Origin: Legionella sp. 515359
GTDB taxonomy: Bacteria > Pseudomonadota > Gammaproteobacteria > Legionellales > Legionellaceae
DNA: 49,408 nt
Assembly: GCA_025941565.1 (NCBI GenBank)
Contig: JAPCYN010000027.1
Coordinates: 1-49,408, forward strand
Direction of reading: 5' to 3'
How positions within the stretch are numbered: the stretch's first letter is position 1; each line of letters begins with the position of its first letter. Under the pieces are notes generated by a model. That model had not been told where the DNA came from, searched no databases, and was given only the letters and a program-made list of their open reading frames with translations. The position numbers were made by a program, and so were the translations under genes. Shown in pieces: positions 34,619-43,698 of this stretch.

Positions 34619-35857
34619 ATGAAGGCAATAAGACCCTGGTCTCATACAAGTCAAACCCTGACTTTATTATTTATTATGTTCATTGATGGAGTGGGCATGT
34701 CTCTTGTACTGCCCTTAAGTGGTGATTTATTTTCTAAGGGAGAATATTCTCTGCTAATTAGCGGAATACCTGACTGGTTGAATCAATTTTATTATGGAGC
34801 AAATCTCGCTGCTTTTTCTACAGCCATGATTTTTGGTGCCAGTGTTCTGGGTCAACTCTCTGACAAATACGGCCGTAAATTAACGCTGAATTTATCTTTA
34901 TTAGGTGCATTGGCAGGCTATTTAATTTGTGCCATTGCCGTCATCTGCAAAGCTCCTTCATTGTTTATTATAGGTCGCATTATTGATGGATTGACTGCTG
35001 GCAGTATTCCGGTTGCTCAGGCAATCCTGACGGAGATTGACAGTAAATCAAGTCAAATGACCAGCATTAGTCGTGTCATGTTTGCGGTTACTTCCGGTTA
35101 TATGCTTGGGCCAGTTATTGCCAGCAGTGCTTATATTGGTAATAGCCATAACCATTATCTTCCTTTTATATTTATTGCACTTTCATGTTTATGCAGCATG
35201 GGGTTTTTAAGTTTTATCAAAGAAACCCAGTCTGTGCAAATAACTACTCAGAAAGTAAAAATTTTTAATGCATTCACGCCAGTTGTCGCATTATTTAAAA
35301 TAGCCTCCTTACGCAGCGCACTTCTAAGTTTTTTCTTGTTTCAATGTGCCTGGACCCTGTTTTATCAATACCTACCCAAGATCCAAATTGGAAACGTTGA
35401 ATTAAGTCATCAGGATCTTAATACACTAATGGCAGCTGTTGGCGCCGCCATGTGTTTTGCATTTTGTGTTGCGGTTCCAAAATTAAAGTTATCGCCATTA
35501 AAACTAATTAGTTTATGTTTTGGGGTCTTCACTGTTTTTAACTTTAGTCTTTTAACCCCAACTATAAATTATGGCATATTCAGTTTTATTGCGATTTGTA
35601 TGGCTTTATTGTATGCCATTGGCTATTCAGCAATGCTGGGCTTTATCTTATCCGTTTCCAATGATTCGGAAAAAGGTTTAATTCTTGGCTCAATTGCTTC
35701 AATTTGTGCGATTTCGGCAACCTTAACAGCCGTGTTAGGGGGCTATCTGAATGCATTAAGTAATTTTGCATTTTTTAGTGTACTATTGCTCATGAGTTTT
35801 ACCGCTTTAATGATGTTCTTAAATTCATCACGCGAGCAAGCTTTAAAGGCGATTTAA
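34619..35857 (+). CDS. MFS transporter, probable exporter
   Basis: Integral membrane protein of 412 residues with twelve hydrophobic segments and the MFS loop motif between helices 2 and 3 (GQLSDKYGRKLTLN). This is the drug:H+ antiporter type, with early residues FIDGVGMSLVLPL. Placed in the cluster behind the tailoring genes, it likely exports the product. Its stop overlaps the next start by one base (TAATG), so translation is coupled to the ABC-F gene. TAGGAA precedes the ATG. Confidence 0.9.
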   Translation: MKAIRPWSHTSQTLTLLFIMFIDGVGMSLVLPLSGDLFSKGEYSLLISGIPDWLNQFYYGANLAAFSTAMIFGASVLGQLSDKYGRKLTLNLSLLGALAGYLICAIAVICKAPSLFIIGRIIDGLTAGSIPVAQAILTEIDSKSSQMTSISRVMFAVTSGYMLGPVIASSAYIGNSHNHYLPFIFIALSCLCSMGFLSFIKETQSVQITTQKVKIFNAFTPVVALFKIASLRSALLSFFLFQCAWTLFYQYLPKIQIGNVELSHQDLNTLMAAVGAAMCFAFCVAVPKLKLSPLKLISLCFGVFTVFNFSLLTPTINYGIFSFIAICMALLYAIGYSAMLGFILSVSNDSEKGLILGSIASICAISATLTAVLGGYLNALSNFAFFSVLLLMSFTALMMFLNSSREQALKAI

Positions 35858-37425
35858 TGTCTAAAGTACTGATAGAAGCCAAAGGACTTGGATTTCATCC
35901 ATCACATAAACCTCATCCTTCATATTCTGACCTGGATCTTTGTTTAACTGATACAACTCATTTTATGGTTGGGGAAAATGGCTGTGGTAAATCAACACTG
36001 GCTAAAAGCTTAATCCAGCAATCGCCCCAAGTTACTCATTTCGGGCTCGTCGGTTATTTAAGTCAAGAATTGAGCCCATTTTCCGGCACTGTTGCTGAAA
36101 AACTTAGGGTTGCTTCTATCCTAGAAGCATTAAAACGTTGTGAAGATGGGCAAATCTTGGAAAAGGATTTTGATCTTCTTGAGAATAACTGGGATATTAA
36201 AGCCGTACTTGAAAAACAACTGGATGCCTATGAATTACCAGACACTATTGTTGATAAAGCGTACACTTCTTTAAGTGGTGGGATGCGCACTCGACTTAAT
36301 CTGCTTACTTTAGAAAGACAACGATGTGATTTCTACATTCTTGATGAGCCATCCAATCATCTTGATAGAAAAAGTCGAGGTTGGTTGAGGCAATGGATTA
36401 AATCACATCCCAATTGCCTGATTATAAGTCATGACCTAACCCTTTTAGAGCAAAGTGAAATCATTTTAGAATTAAACTTCAAGGGGTTGCATCGTTATCA
36501 AGGAGGATGGAATGACTATCTTGCATCAAAAAAGCAACAGGAGCTTGAAGTAGAAAGAAAAGTGGCGCAAACCCAACATTCACTCGCTGAAAGTTTAAAA
36601 GCAAAACAGAAAAATCAGGAAACGCTACAAGCAAAACAAAACAAAGCCCATAAGGAACGACAGCACTCGAACCAGGCCAAGATAATTTTAGATAAAAAAA
36701 AGGCAACCAGCGAAGCCACGGGAGCACGTCTTGCAGGACTTACTGAAAAACGAATCAGTGAAGCTACTAAAGCGCATGCAACGGCGAAACAGGAGTTAAT
36801 TGAATTAAAACCGCAATCCTTTAGAGTTTCTCCTGTTGAAGTGCACAGTAAGCAACATTTGATCCTGGATCAAATCGTCTTACCTTATGGCCATAAAAAC
36901 CCTATCAGTTTACAACTGGCCTGTGGGGAGCATTTATGGTTATCTGGAGATAATGGTTCAGGTAAATCGACTCTATTAAAAATGATTCAAGGAACAATAA
37001 AACCGCAAACAGGATCAATTAGCAAACCCAAAGAAACAGCGTTTCTTGATCAACATTTTACCTTTTTAAATCAATCCGACAGTTTGCTTGATAATTTTTC
37101 AAGATTATCACCTGGGTTAAGTGAAGTAGAATATAGAACCATACTCGCCCAATTACGCCTAAGAAGAGAATCCGCTTTGCAAACTGTTTCCACATTAAGC
37201 GGAGGAGAAACTCTAAAACTAGCCCTGGCTGTATTATTCAGTGGACTCTATTCACCGCCATTACTTCTTCTTGACGAACCAGATAATCATCTGGATTTAG
37301 CATCCAAGACTTTATTGCTTAGCGCATTAAAGCAATACCAAGGCTCACTCATTTTAGTAAGCCACGATATAAATTTTGTAAAAGCCCTGGAAATCCATAG
37401 AGAACATCATTTAACTATAAATTAA
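35857..37425 (+). CDS. ABC-F ATPase, candidate ribosome-protection self-resistance
   Basis: Soluble tandem ABC protein of 522 residues with no membrane segments: first domain with GENGCGKST, LSGGMRTRL and ILDEPSNHLD; charged helical linker (about 215-330, rich in K, E, Q); second domain with GDNGSGKST, LSGGETLKLA and LLDEPDNHLD. ABC-F proteins bind the ribosome at the E site; some displace antibiotics from the exit tunnel or peptidyl-transferase centre, others are housekeeping factors. Coupled to the MFS gene at the end of a biosynthetic operon, a protective role is plausible. Which ABC-F subgroup it belongs to cannot be told by eye. Confidence 0.88.
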   Translation: MSKVLIEAKGLGFHPSHKPHPSYSDLDLCLTDTTHFMVGENGCGKSTLAKSLIQQSPQVTHFGLVGYLSQELSPFSGTVAEKLRVASILEALKRCEDGQILEKDFDLLENNWDIKAVLEKQLDAYELPDTIVDKAYTSLSGGMRTRLNLLTLERQRCDFYILDEPSNHLDRKSRGWLRQWIKSHPNCLIISHDLTLLEQSEIILELNFKGLHRYQGGWNDYLASKKQQELEVERKVAQTQHSLAESLKAKQKNQETLQAKQNKAHKERQHSNQAKIILDKKKATSEATGARLAGLTEKRISEATKAHATAKQELIELKPQSFRVSPVEVHSKQHLILDQIVLPYGHKNPISLQLACGEHLWLSGDNGSGKSTLLKMIQGTIKPQTGSISKPKETAFLDQHFTFLNQSDSLLDNFSRLSPGLSEVEYRTILAQLRLRRESALQTVSTLSGGETLKLALAVLFSGLYSPPLLLLDEPDNHLDLASKTLLLSALKQYQGSLILVSHDINFVKALEIHREHHLTIN

Positions 37426-37521
37426 TGTGAGTTCGATATCATTGTTGCATCTTGTAGAGCGCGTCAGGACAGAGGAGTGGTTGAGGCTTGATTTTATTGA
37501 GTTGTAGCGTTTGGGAGTTTT

Positions 37522-37553
37522 TGCGTCACTGAAGATTAATCTGCAGTGACGCA
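37522..37553. repeat. GCGTCACTG palindrome, right copy
   Basis: TGCGTCACTG (37522-37531) and CAGTGACGCA (37544-37553) pair; the centre AGATTAATCT (37533-37542) is itself palindromic, giving a nearly continuous 16-bp stem. It is the inverted counterpart of 10229-10262. It lies between the convergent ABC-F and 305-residue genes and may double as a terminator. Confidence 0.7.
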
Positions 37554-37565
37554 GTATATAAGCTT

Positions 37566-38483
37566 TTAGTTTTCATCATATATATCGTTAATAATAGTTC
37601 TTAGGATAGTCGATAGAGTCCCTCTTATTTCAGATTCATTGATAGTGGGGTTAACAATATTTTTCTCTTTTAACTCTTTAAAAATATTTGTGCTTAATAA
37701 TCTGATTAAAGGTTTTTTGAATTGACTTAATTTTTCTTTTTCCTCATTATTCAATGCTTCTTTTATTAGTACTTCTATACTATTTTTTGTTTTAACTCTT
37801 TTTTTATTTTCCCTTATATATTTTATATATTGTGTTTTTTTCACGGGGAAAAAATTATTTATACTCAATAACTCATCAACAAAATTTGATGTTTCACTGT
37901 CACTGAAATTTGAAGAATTTAAATCTGGAGTTGCAATCCTGTTATATAAGCCGCCGATTAAGTAACCAATTTTAGATTGAAAATCTGATCTTATACTCAA
38001 CACCCGATTTTTTTTAATTAAATCATAGTGCTTAACTCTGAAAGGATATGAAAAAGACAAAATCGCCACCATATCTTCCTTAAAGGGGAAAGTCTGAGGA
38101 AGGAAAAAATGTTCTTTTGCTTCTGAATTATTTATTATTCGAACTATTTTATTTTTAATTTCCTGATATACAGCCTCTTCTACTATGCAATAATCACTAA
38201 TCTGATTTTTATTAAATTTTGATTTAAGCCTAGAAATGTAATTTGAAAATCTACTTACAACACATAAGTTAATATGCTCTGTTTTAGGTGCTCTTTCTTG
38301 ATTCTTAACCAAATCACAGGTTTGATTTATTACCATTAAATATCTGGTTTCTAATGGCTTTATGGGTAAGCCAATATAGTATTTTTTAAATAATCTTCTT
38401 AAATATCCAGACAGCTGTATAATATCTCCTTGTTGCAGAGAATCATCAGCATCCTTATATACATAAGGCGGTATAGTTGACAT
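37566..38483 (-). CDS. hypothetical protein, 305 residues
   Basis: No family recognised with confidence. The N-terminus carries QQGDIIQLSGYLRRL and then YLMVINQTCDLVKNQ, a pattern I have seen in uncharacterised, often defence-associated proteins of mobile regions; the rest is strongly charged (many Lys and Asn) with no membrane segment or signal peptide. Base composition is very AT-rich, suggesting recent transfer. It starts 2 nt after a 55-residue ORF, so the two form an operon. A stress or phage-defence function is only a guess from context. Confidence 0.6.
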   Translation of the reverse strand: MSTIPPYVYKDADDSLQQGDIIQLSGYLRRLFKKYYIGLPIKPLETRYLMVINQTCDLVKNQERAPKTEHINLCVVSRFSNYISRLKSKFNKNQISDYCIVEEAVYQEIKNKIVRIINNSEAKEHFFLPQTFPFKEDMVAILSFSYPFRVKHYDLIKKNRVLSIRSDFQSKIGYLIGGLYNRIATPDLNSSNFSDSETSNFVDELLSINNFFPVKKTQYIKYIRENKKRVKTKNSIEVLIKEALNNEEKEKLSQFKKPLIRLLSTNIFKELKEKNIVNPTINESEIRGTLSTILRTIINDIYDEN

Positions 38484-38485
38484 TA

Positions 38486-38653
38486 TTAGAGATCTTTGAG
38501 GACTTTCTGAGTTCTGAATGACAAAATAAAGTCACTTTTAAATTCTTCATTTTGCTTTTTAAATTCTTTATCAGCAATTTCTTTCATTACGTCTTTGATG
38601 GTTTTGTTATGCTTTTTTTCTGTAGTCCTACTAAATTCACCTGATTTGCTCAT
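38486..38653 (-). CDS. small charged protein of 55 residues, partner of the 305-residue gene
   Basis: Starts at ATG 38653 with GGAGT 7 nt upstream, runs 55 codons (begins MSKSGEFSRTTEKKHNK, helical, Lys/Glu-rich) and ends 2 nt before the next start. No family recognised. Size and position resemble a small regulatory or antitoxin-like partner, but nothing in the sequence proves it. Confidence 0.5.
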   Translation of the reverse strand: MSKSGEFSRTTEKKHNKTIKDVMKEIADKEFKKQNEEFKSDFILSFRTQKVLKDL

Positions 38654-38834
38654 ATCTGGACTCCTTTTCGGATCATATAATTAAGTGTAGCAAAATTAAA
38701 CGGAAAGTTTTTTATTTATCATCTTATAGCGTTAATTTTTTCAATCAACAACTGATATTGATATCATTAGAATTACTGTTTAAAGACAGTGGGATCCTTA
38801 TTATATGCCCATTGGGTCGCAGCATCATTATTTT

Positions 38835-39431
38835 TCATGCTTTTTCCAGATATCTTGCAACCTTGGCACCACACGTTGCACATTCGCCTTCAAGCGTAAT
38901 TGTCCTACCATTTTCTATGGCAACAGGTGATATCATTCTGCATACGCCACTGCATTGACTACACCAGACATTATTTAAAATTAACTCTTTCTGCCTTACT
39001 TTTTCCCATAGGTGGAGCGCCTTTTTGGTGCCACAAACACCTGCAATTTCTGGATTCAGGGTTCTTTGTTTTGCCAAATCCCAGTAGCGCATTAACTCAT
39101 CAAAAGATTTGACTTGTAGATTTTCCAAACCCTGCTCTTTAGCAATGGTCTTCATAGCATTTAAACGACTTTCAAATTTATTTAGGCTTTTTCTCAGGGT
39201 AAGCTCGGTATCAAAGTTACAATAAGTGCATAAAGAAAATACTGCATGCAGTAAATCGCCTATTTCATCCTGCAAGGATTCTCTTTTGTCTTTTTCCTCC
39301 AGATGCTCTTCAATTTCTAGGCACTCACTACGAATTTGCGCCATAATTTGGGATTTGGTTTCCCATTGTAGACCAAAAATAACGGCTTCTTTCTCTAAAT
39401 TCTCAATGTCATCAAAAATGGTTTTATTCAT
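38835..39431 (-). CDS. MazG-like NTP pyrophosphohydrolase fused to a zinc ribbon
   Basis: Residues about 5-125 match the all-alpha MazG family that hydrolyses (d)NTPs to monophosphates: QIRSECLEIEEHLEE and LQDEIGDLLHAVFSL give the EExxE and ExxD metal ligands. The C-terminal part (about 150-198) has two CxxC pairs, CSQCSG and CATCGA, a zinc ribbon not found in canonical MazG. The ATG at 39431 with GGAA upstream is preferred over a TTG at 39449. Last gene of a six-gene minus-strand operon of modification-type enzymes. It could clean damaged nucleotides or act on nucleotide-containing compounds. Confidence 0.8.
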   Translation of the reverse strand: MNKTIFDDIENLEKEAVIFGLQWETKSQIMAQIRSECLEIEEHLEEKDKRESLQDEIGDLLHAVFSLCTYCNFDTELTLRKSLNKFESRLNAMKTIAKEQGLENLQVKSFDELMRYWDLAKQRTLNPEIAGVCGTKKALHLWEKVRQKELILNNVWCSQCSGVCRMISPVAIENGRTITLEGECATCGAKVARYLEKA

Positions 39432-39460
39432 TCTATTTTTCCAATTCAAAAGCCCATGCT

Positions 39461-40342
39461 CTATGCGTGTGATAACAGTGGAAACATCAACTGGTTTTCA
39501 TCGAATAAAGCGGTCTTGTCTGTCTCAACAAAAAGCATTTCATCCTTTGCCTTTTCATCGACAGGTACTCTTTCATAGGATGAACAGTCTTTTGGAACAA
39601 AACCAAGTTGCACAGTATCTATGTTTTCATCACTCAAGGCACGGATAACATCGTCTAAATTTTGCTCTTTTTTGCTAAACACGTCCAATAAGTTCAGCTG
39701 TCGCTCTTTTATTTCGACAATGGCGATGGCATCCAATTCAGGCAGATAGAACACATTGTCTTTATATACTGTGATGCAATAAAACATCACCAGATCGGCG
39801 TTTTCTTGCATGGAAATCTTGCCAAATGGACAGGTTTTTTGGGCGTAATCATAGAGTTTATCCCTGTTTTCTTTTTTATCCATATCCAATTTCACGGAGT
39901 TAGCTTGCGTTGTAGGTGTTATTGTTCGCTGGTATTGATACTCTTTAACTGATTTAAATCCGAGTTTAGGATAGAAACCCCATACGCTTGAATTAGCAAA
40001 AAGATAAATCAGATGGCTCTCTGCTTTCCAATCTTCAAAGACCTTTTCCATGAGCCTTCTACTTAAGCCTTGATTTCTGTAGGCTTCCTCTGTCATCACA
40101 GTGCCAATCTGGATCGCTCTTTGTTGATGGCCAAAGATGCTAAAATCCATAATATTTACTGAAACATTGGCAACGGCTTGCTCCCCATCGAACAAGGTAT
40201 AAGGGATGTATTTATCTCGCCAATAGCCGGATTGGTACCATTCTTCAAAAGATAAATCAAAGGTTTTAACTGCAAGGCGATTAAACGCGGCGCGCTTTTG
40301 CTCATCTTGTTGATAACCCTTAAAAAAAGTAAGTTCTTTCAT
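39461..40342 (-). CDS. GNAT-family N-acetyltransferase, two-domain
   Basis: A 293-residue protein whose first half is a GNAT domain: IQIGTVMTEEAYRNQGLSRRLM is the acetyl-CoA-binding motif A, followed by the LIYLFANSSVWGFYPKLGF segment. The second half (about 150-290) resembles the extra domain of Eis-like acetyltransferases but has no motif I can name. The start overlaps the AadA-like gene by 4 nt (ATGA). Acetylation of an amine-containing drug is plausible given its neighbour. Confidence 0.8.
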   Translation of the reverse strand: MKELTFFKGYQQDEQKRAAFNRLAVKTFDLSFEEWYQSGYWRDKYIPYTLFDGEQAVANVSVNIMDFSIFGHQQRAIQIGTVMTEEAYRNQGLSRRLMEKVFEDWKAESHLIYLFANSSVWGFYPKLGFKSVKEYQYQRTITPTTQANSVKLDMDKKENRDKLYDYAQKTCPFGKISMQENADLVMFYCITVYKDNVFYLPELDAIAIVEIKERQLNLLDVFSKKEQNLDDVIRALSDENIDTVQLGFVPKDCSSYERVPVDEKAKDEMLFVETDKTALFDENQLMFPLLSHA

Positions 40343-41172
40343 TCGCTCACCTTGTAGGCTATTTTGTTTGGATTAATGGATAATTTGATGGTGTTAATTT
40401 TCTGTAGCATCCAATCTGCACAAGGTTCTAACGATGCTTTGATATCTTCCCAATATTCATCTTCATCGCCGATACAGATGGATTTAGCTCTGTTCATTAC
40501 ACTTTGGTGAATTTCTGGCAAACGTTCTATTACCCAATCTGCTGCATCGGGCTTGGAACGAATGGTATTAGTTTCTAAGGTATTCCAAATTCGTGCCAGG
40601 GTGAGTAGCACATTTCGAGTATCATCCTTTATAACGGCTGCAAGTCTATCTATATCCTGAAGCATTGCTTTAATAAAATCAGCGTAAGGAACTGGCGCTA
40701 AAATTTTTTCTGGCTGCTCCCCAAACAAGGTCTGACTTTTCAATAAAACCTGAGTGATAATCAAGGCAAGATCAGGCATTTCAAGATTCGGGGGTTCGAT
40801 CTCACCCATTTCAAAAGAAGCTCTTAGCCATTCTCCATATTGAAAATCAAAACGAGGGGGATAATGCCAGGGGTTGACTGCTCCTTTTTCAACAATCGTC
40901 AATTCTAGAGGCCGTTTTGCGCTTTTCATGTAAAGGCCTGATATGTGAAGCAGGTGTTTCGTCAATTCATTCTTTTCACTCAAGGTTGTGGCATGACTAA
41001 TTACAACGAATAAGTCAATGTCACTGTATTTTTGTAAACCACCAACAAGGGCTGAACCATAGAGATAAACGCCCCAAATATTGTCACCTAAAATTTTAGT
41101 GACTAAATCAAGACATGCCTTGATTTGTTGCGCATCAGGATTTTTTTCTAGTTGTTCATTAGGAGAACTCAT
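40339..41172 (-). CDS. AadA-like aminoglycoside nucleotidyltransferase
   Basis: Adenylyltransferase of the ANT(3'')/ANT(9) type, expected to inactivate streptomycin and/or spectinomycin by AMP transfer. The 277-residue protein has the nucleotidyltransferase signature YLYGSALVGGLQKYSDIDL (GS followed by DxD), RPLELTIV, and the C-terminal helical domain with LLTLARIWNTLETNTIRSKPDAADWV, the family's conserved second-domain motif. Slightly longer than AadA (about 260). Overlaps both neighbours by 4 nt. It is not in an integron cassette: no attC-like site seen. Substrate is inferred from the family. Confidence 0.88.
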   Translation of the reverse strand: MSSPNEQLEKNPDAQQIKACLDLVTKILGDNIWGVYLYGSALVGGLQKYSDIDLFVVISHATTLSEKNELTKHLLHISGLYMKSAKRPLELTIVEKGAVNPWHYPPRFDFQYGEWLRASFEMGEIEPPNLEMPDLALIITQVLLKSQTLFGEQPEKILAPVPYADFIKAMLQDIDRLAAVIKDDTRNVLLTLARIWNTLETNTIRSKPDAADWVIERLPEIHQSVMNRAKSICIGDEDEYWEDIKASLEPCADWMLQKINTIKLSINPNKIAYKVSE

Positions 41173-41861
41173 GGCAATAATCCAATTAAACGCATGGGCG
41201 CTTCGGTTGCTTGCTTGATTTTCAGTGGGAAGGCCATGACAAAACTACCTATAGAGGGTAATTGTTCACTATTTGCAATGTTTTCCACGATGTATCGTCC
41301 TGAATTTAACAAGATGCGATGCACAGGAAAATCATCATCTGGCCTGTCAGGTGATAAGGTATCTATGCCTAAACCCACAATGCCCCGTGACACCAGCAAG
41401 GTAGCTGTTTCTGCCGAGACAGAGGGAAAATTATGGTTGTTACGATATTGGAGGGGGTTACCCCAGAAACGTGACCAGCCTGTTTTCATGATAACGAATG
41501 AATCAGGTTGAATAAGACCATGCGTTTTTTCAAAATCAGCAATATCTTGGGGTGTCACATTGTATAGTGCATGCGCTTTTGTGGATACATCAATAACCAC
41601 ACAAGGAGAGACCAATTGATCCAGCGGAATTTGGTCTATAGATAGGCCATCAGGACAGCAATGCGCGGGGGCATCCATATGTGTTCCCATCCCTGCGGGC
41701 ATAGTGAGGCTTTGCACTCGAAATGGGGTTTCGCTGGTAGAGTCAGCGTAATCCAATACTATTGATGACGAAAAACCACAGGTTTCCTCCCAGGCGGGAC
41801 TGTTTTCATCTAGAGTATGGGTTAATTCAATAAGTTGGTATGGAAATATCAAAGGTTTCAT
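41169..41861 (-). CDS. cyclase-family (kynurenine-formamidase-like) metal hydrolase
   Basis: A 230-residue protein with the family metal-binding motif GMGTHMDAPAH (HxxxDxPxH) around residue 58, preceded by IELTHTLDENSPAW and followed by GLGIDTLSPD. Members hydrolyse formyl amides (KynB) or act on cyclic esters and amides. No tryptophan-degradation genes are nearby, so another amide or lactone substrate is likely. Overlaps the AadA-like gene by 4 nt. Confidence 0.85.
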   Translation of the reverse strand: MKPLIFPYQLIELTHTLDENSPAWEETCGFSSSIVLDYADSTSETPFRVQSLTMPAGMGTHMDAPAHCCPDGLSIDQIPLDQLVSPCVVIDVSTKAHALYNVTPQDIADFEKTHGLIQPDSFVIMKTGWSRFWGNPLQYRNNHNFPSVSAETATLLVSRGIVGLGIDTLSPDRPDDDFPVHRILLNSGRYIVENIANSEQLPSIGSFVMAFPLKIKQATEAPMRLIGLLP

Positions 41862-41864
41862 TTT

Positions 41865-42644
41865 TTATTTCATTTTGGCTAGGGTTAAAATATTAAGACT
41901 TTTATCAGGTATAAATTGATGGCCATCCATATCATACTGGTTAAGCACCTCAAATCCATTTTTTTCCAGTAAATTCTGCAATTCTTGTGCTGTGTATATT
42001 TGTAGACTAAAAGTGTTTGTATGGTATTCCGGTTTGCTACCTTCTTTTGTAATCGTATATTTATCATGAGAAATAAGCAGGCCACTTTCTCTGTCTATTT
42101 CTGAATGTTGCTGATTGCGAAATGTAACACCATCAACAACGCTATTGATATCCATAACAAAATCTTTAATGATCTCGTCCGTAAGAGCTTGTAAGTTAAA
42201 TATATCAAAGATATATATGCCGCCATCATTTAAGTTATGGCGTATATTTTGAAGAGTTATTTCAAAATCTGATTTGTTAATATGTCCTATAGCACTAAAT
42301 ATTGTTATAACTGCATCGAATTTTCCTACATTAATAGTGCGCATATCTCCTGCAATGAACGGAGCATTCAGATTCATTTTCTTGGCTTTATTTCGTGCTG
42401 AATCAATTAAAGCGGGACTTAGGTCACTGCCTGTAATTTTATATCCATGTTGAGCCAAATAGAGCACTTGCGAACCAGTACCAGAAGTCATGTCCAGAAT
42501 TGTTTTAGCTCCTTGCTCTTTTAAAAGCTTTTCGATCAGCGCATTTTTATTTTCGGTATTATCATTAATGTTATGCGCATCAAAAAACTGGGGTAATTGT
42601 TGGTATTCAATTGGCAACCCAAGATTGACCGTTTTATTGCTCAT
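41865..42644 (-). CDS. class I SAM-dependent methyltransferase
   Basis: A 259-residue methyltransferase: motif I ILDMTSGTGSQVLYLA near residue 55, acidic residue in ITGSDLSPALI, then FIAGDMRTI and FDAVITIFSAIGH. Small-molecule type; substrate unknown. It overlaps the upstream hydrolase gene by 11 nt and is 3 nt from the next, within the six-gene operon. Confidence 0.85.
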   Translation of the reverse strand: MSNKTVNLGLPIEYQQLPQFFDAHNINDNTENKNALIEKLLKEQGAKTILDMTSGTGSQVLYLAQHGYKITGSDLSPALIDSARNKAKKMNLNAPFIAGDMRTINVGKFDAVITIFSAIGHINKSDFEITLQNIRHNLNDGGIYIFDIFNLQALTDEIIKDFVMDINSVVDGVTFRNQQHSEIDRESGLLISHDKYTITKEGSKPEYHTNTFSLQIYTAQELQNLLEKNGFEVLNQYDMDGHQFIPDKSLNILTLAKMK

Positions 42645-43698
42645 TATTAATACCTCTTATATTGAAAACAACCTGTTTTACGCTTTTAATAAAAATTTCT
42701 GGTTGATCAATGTGAATATTATGCCCGCTTTTTTTAACTATTTTAAGAATGCTATTTGTGGATAACGCAAGCATTTTAATTTTTTCAGCTTTTGCTAATG
42801 CTATAGGTTTCTTGAGATCAAGATTAAGCATGGCATTAAATGCGCCACGCTGATGTTTACTAATTACCGCATTAACAAAATGTTTTAATTCTCGATAACG
42901 AGTAACAAAATGAATCATCTCATTTTGCTCAGCAATAATAACAACTAGAGGCTTATTTCCTAACAGATGGGGATTTTTTTTATTTATTTTATCCAAATCA
43001 TCCATGTCTTTACTTTCTATCTTGCGAAAAATATCGATTTTATGTGAAAAATCATTAGGTATTGATTGGCTTTTAATTTTAGCGATTAATTCAGGGTTTT
43101 GTTTGGTGGCTTTCAGCTTATCCTCACTAACTTCTGAATGATTTTTTAAGTAAGCATCTTTTTTTTCATTAAGGACAATGAGGGCGTTAACCAGCTCATC
43201 AGAAAAGCCGTAATCCTTCATGTTCATACTACCAGAAGTTGCTTCAACTAAAACCATGCCAGCAACTTCGTCTGGATATTCCTCCAAGTAATTGCGTACG
43301 TACAATCCTCCATAAGAATGGCCAACTAAAATGTAGGGTGGGGGGTTATGTCTTTTAATCAAGGGGTTGTTTAATAAAGAGTGTAAATCTTTTGCTGTTT
43401 TAAGCGCATCGAACTGTATTTTATTTTTAGGAATGCTGCTTTTTCCTACTCCTGCTCTACTATAACTGCAAACTCGGGTAAATTTGGCTATTTCTGGTTG
43501 TACTTTTGACCAAGTTGATAAATCTGTTCCTCTGCCGGCTTCAAGAATAACAGTAGGACTACCTTTACCCTGACACACTACATGTAACTTATGGTTCCCC
43601 ACATTAATCCGGGAATCGAATACAGGAAAGGGATTCTGAGAGGAGTAAGCTGCATAAGAGAGCATTAAAAGAAAAATAATGTTGGCGAATTTAATCAT
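42634..43698 (-). CDS. secreted alpha/beta hydrolase
   Basis: A 354-residue exported hydrolase: a signal peptide (IIFLLMLSYAAYSS), oxyanion region VVCQGKGSPTVILEAGRGTD, nucleophile Ser in GHSYGG, and the catalytic His in KKSGHNIHI. The lid between strands is long (about 175-240, Lys-rich). It could cleave an ester, lactone or amide outside the cytoplasm. First gene of the minus-strand operon; 160 bp separates it from the divergent methyltransferase. Confidence 0.85.
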   Translation of the reverse strand: MIKFANIIFLLMLSYAAYSSQNPFPVFDSRINVGNHKLHVVCQGKGSPTVILEAGRGTDLSTWSKVQPEIAKFTRVCSYSRAGVGKSSIPKNKIQFDALKTAKDLHSLLNNPLIKRHNPPPYILVGHSYGGLYVRNYLEEYPDEVAGMVLVEATSGSMNMKDYGFSDELVNALIVLNEKKDAYLKNHSEVSEDKLKATKQNPELIAKIKSQSIPNDFSHKIDIFRKIESKDMDDLDKINKKNPHLLGNKPLVVIIAEQNEMIHFVTRYRELKHFVNAVISKHQRGAFNAMLNLDLKKPIALAKAEKIKMLALSTNSILKIVKKSGHNIHIDQPEIFIKSVKQVVFNIRGINNEQ

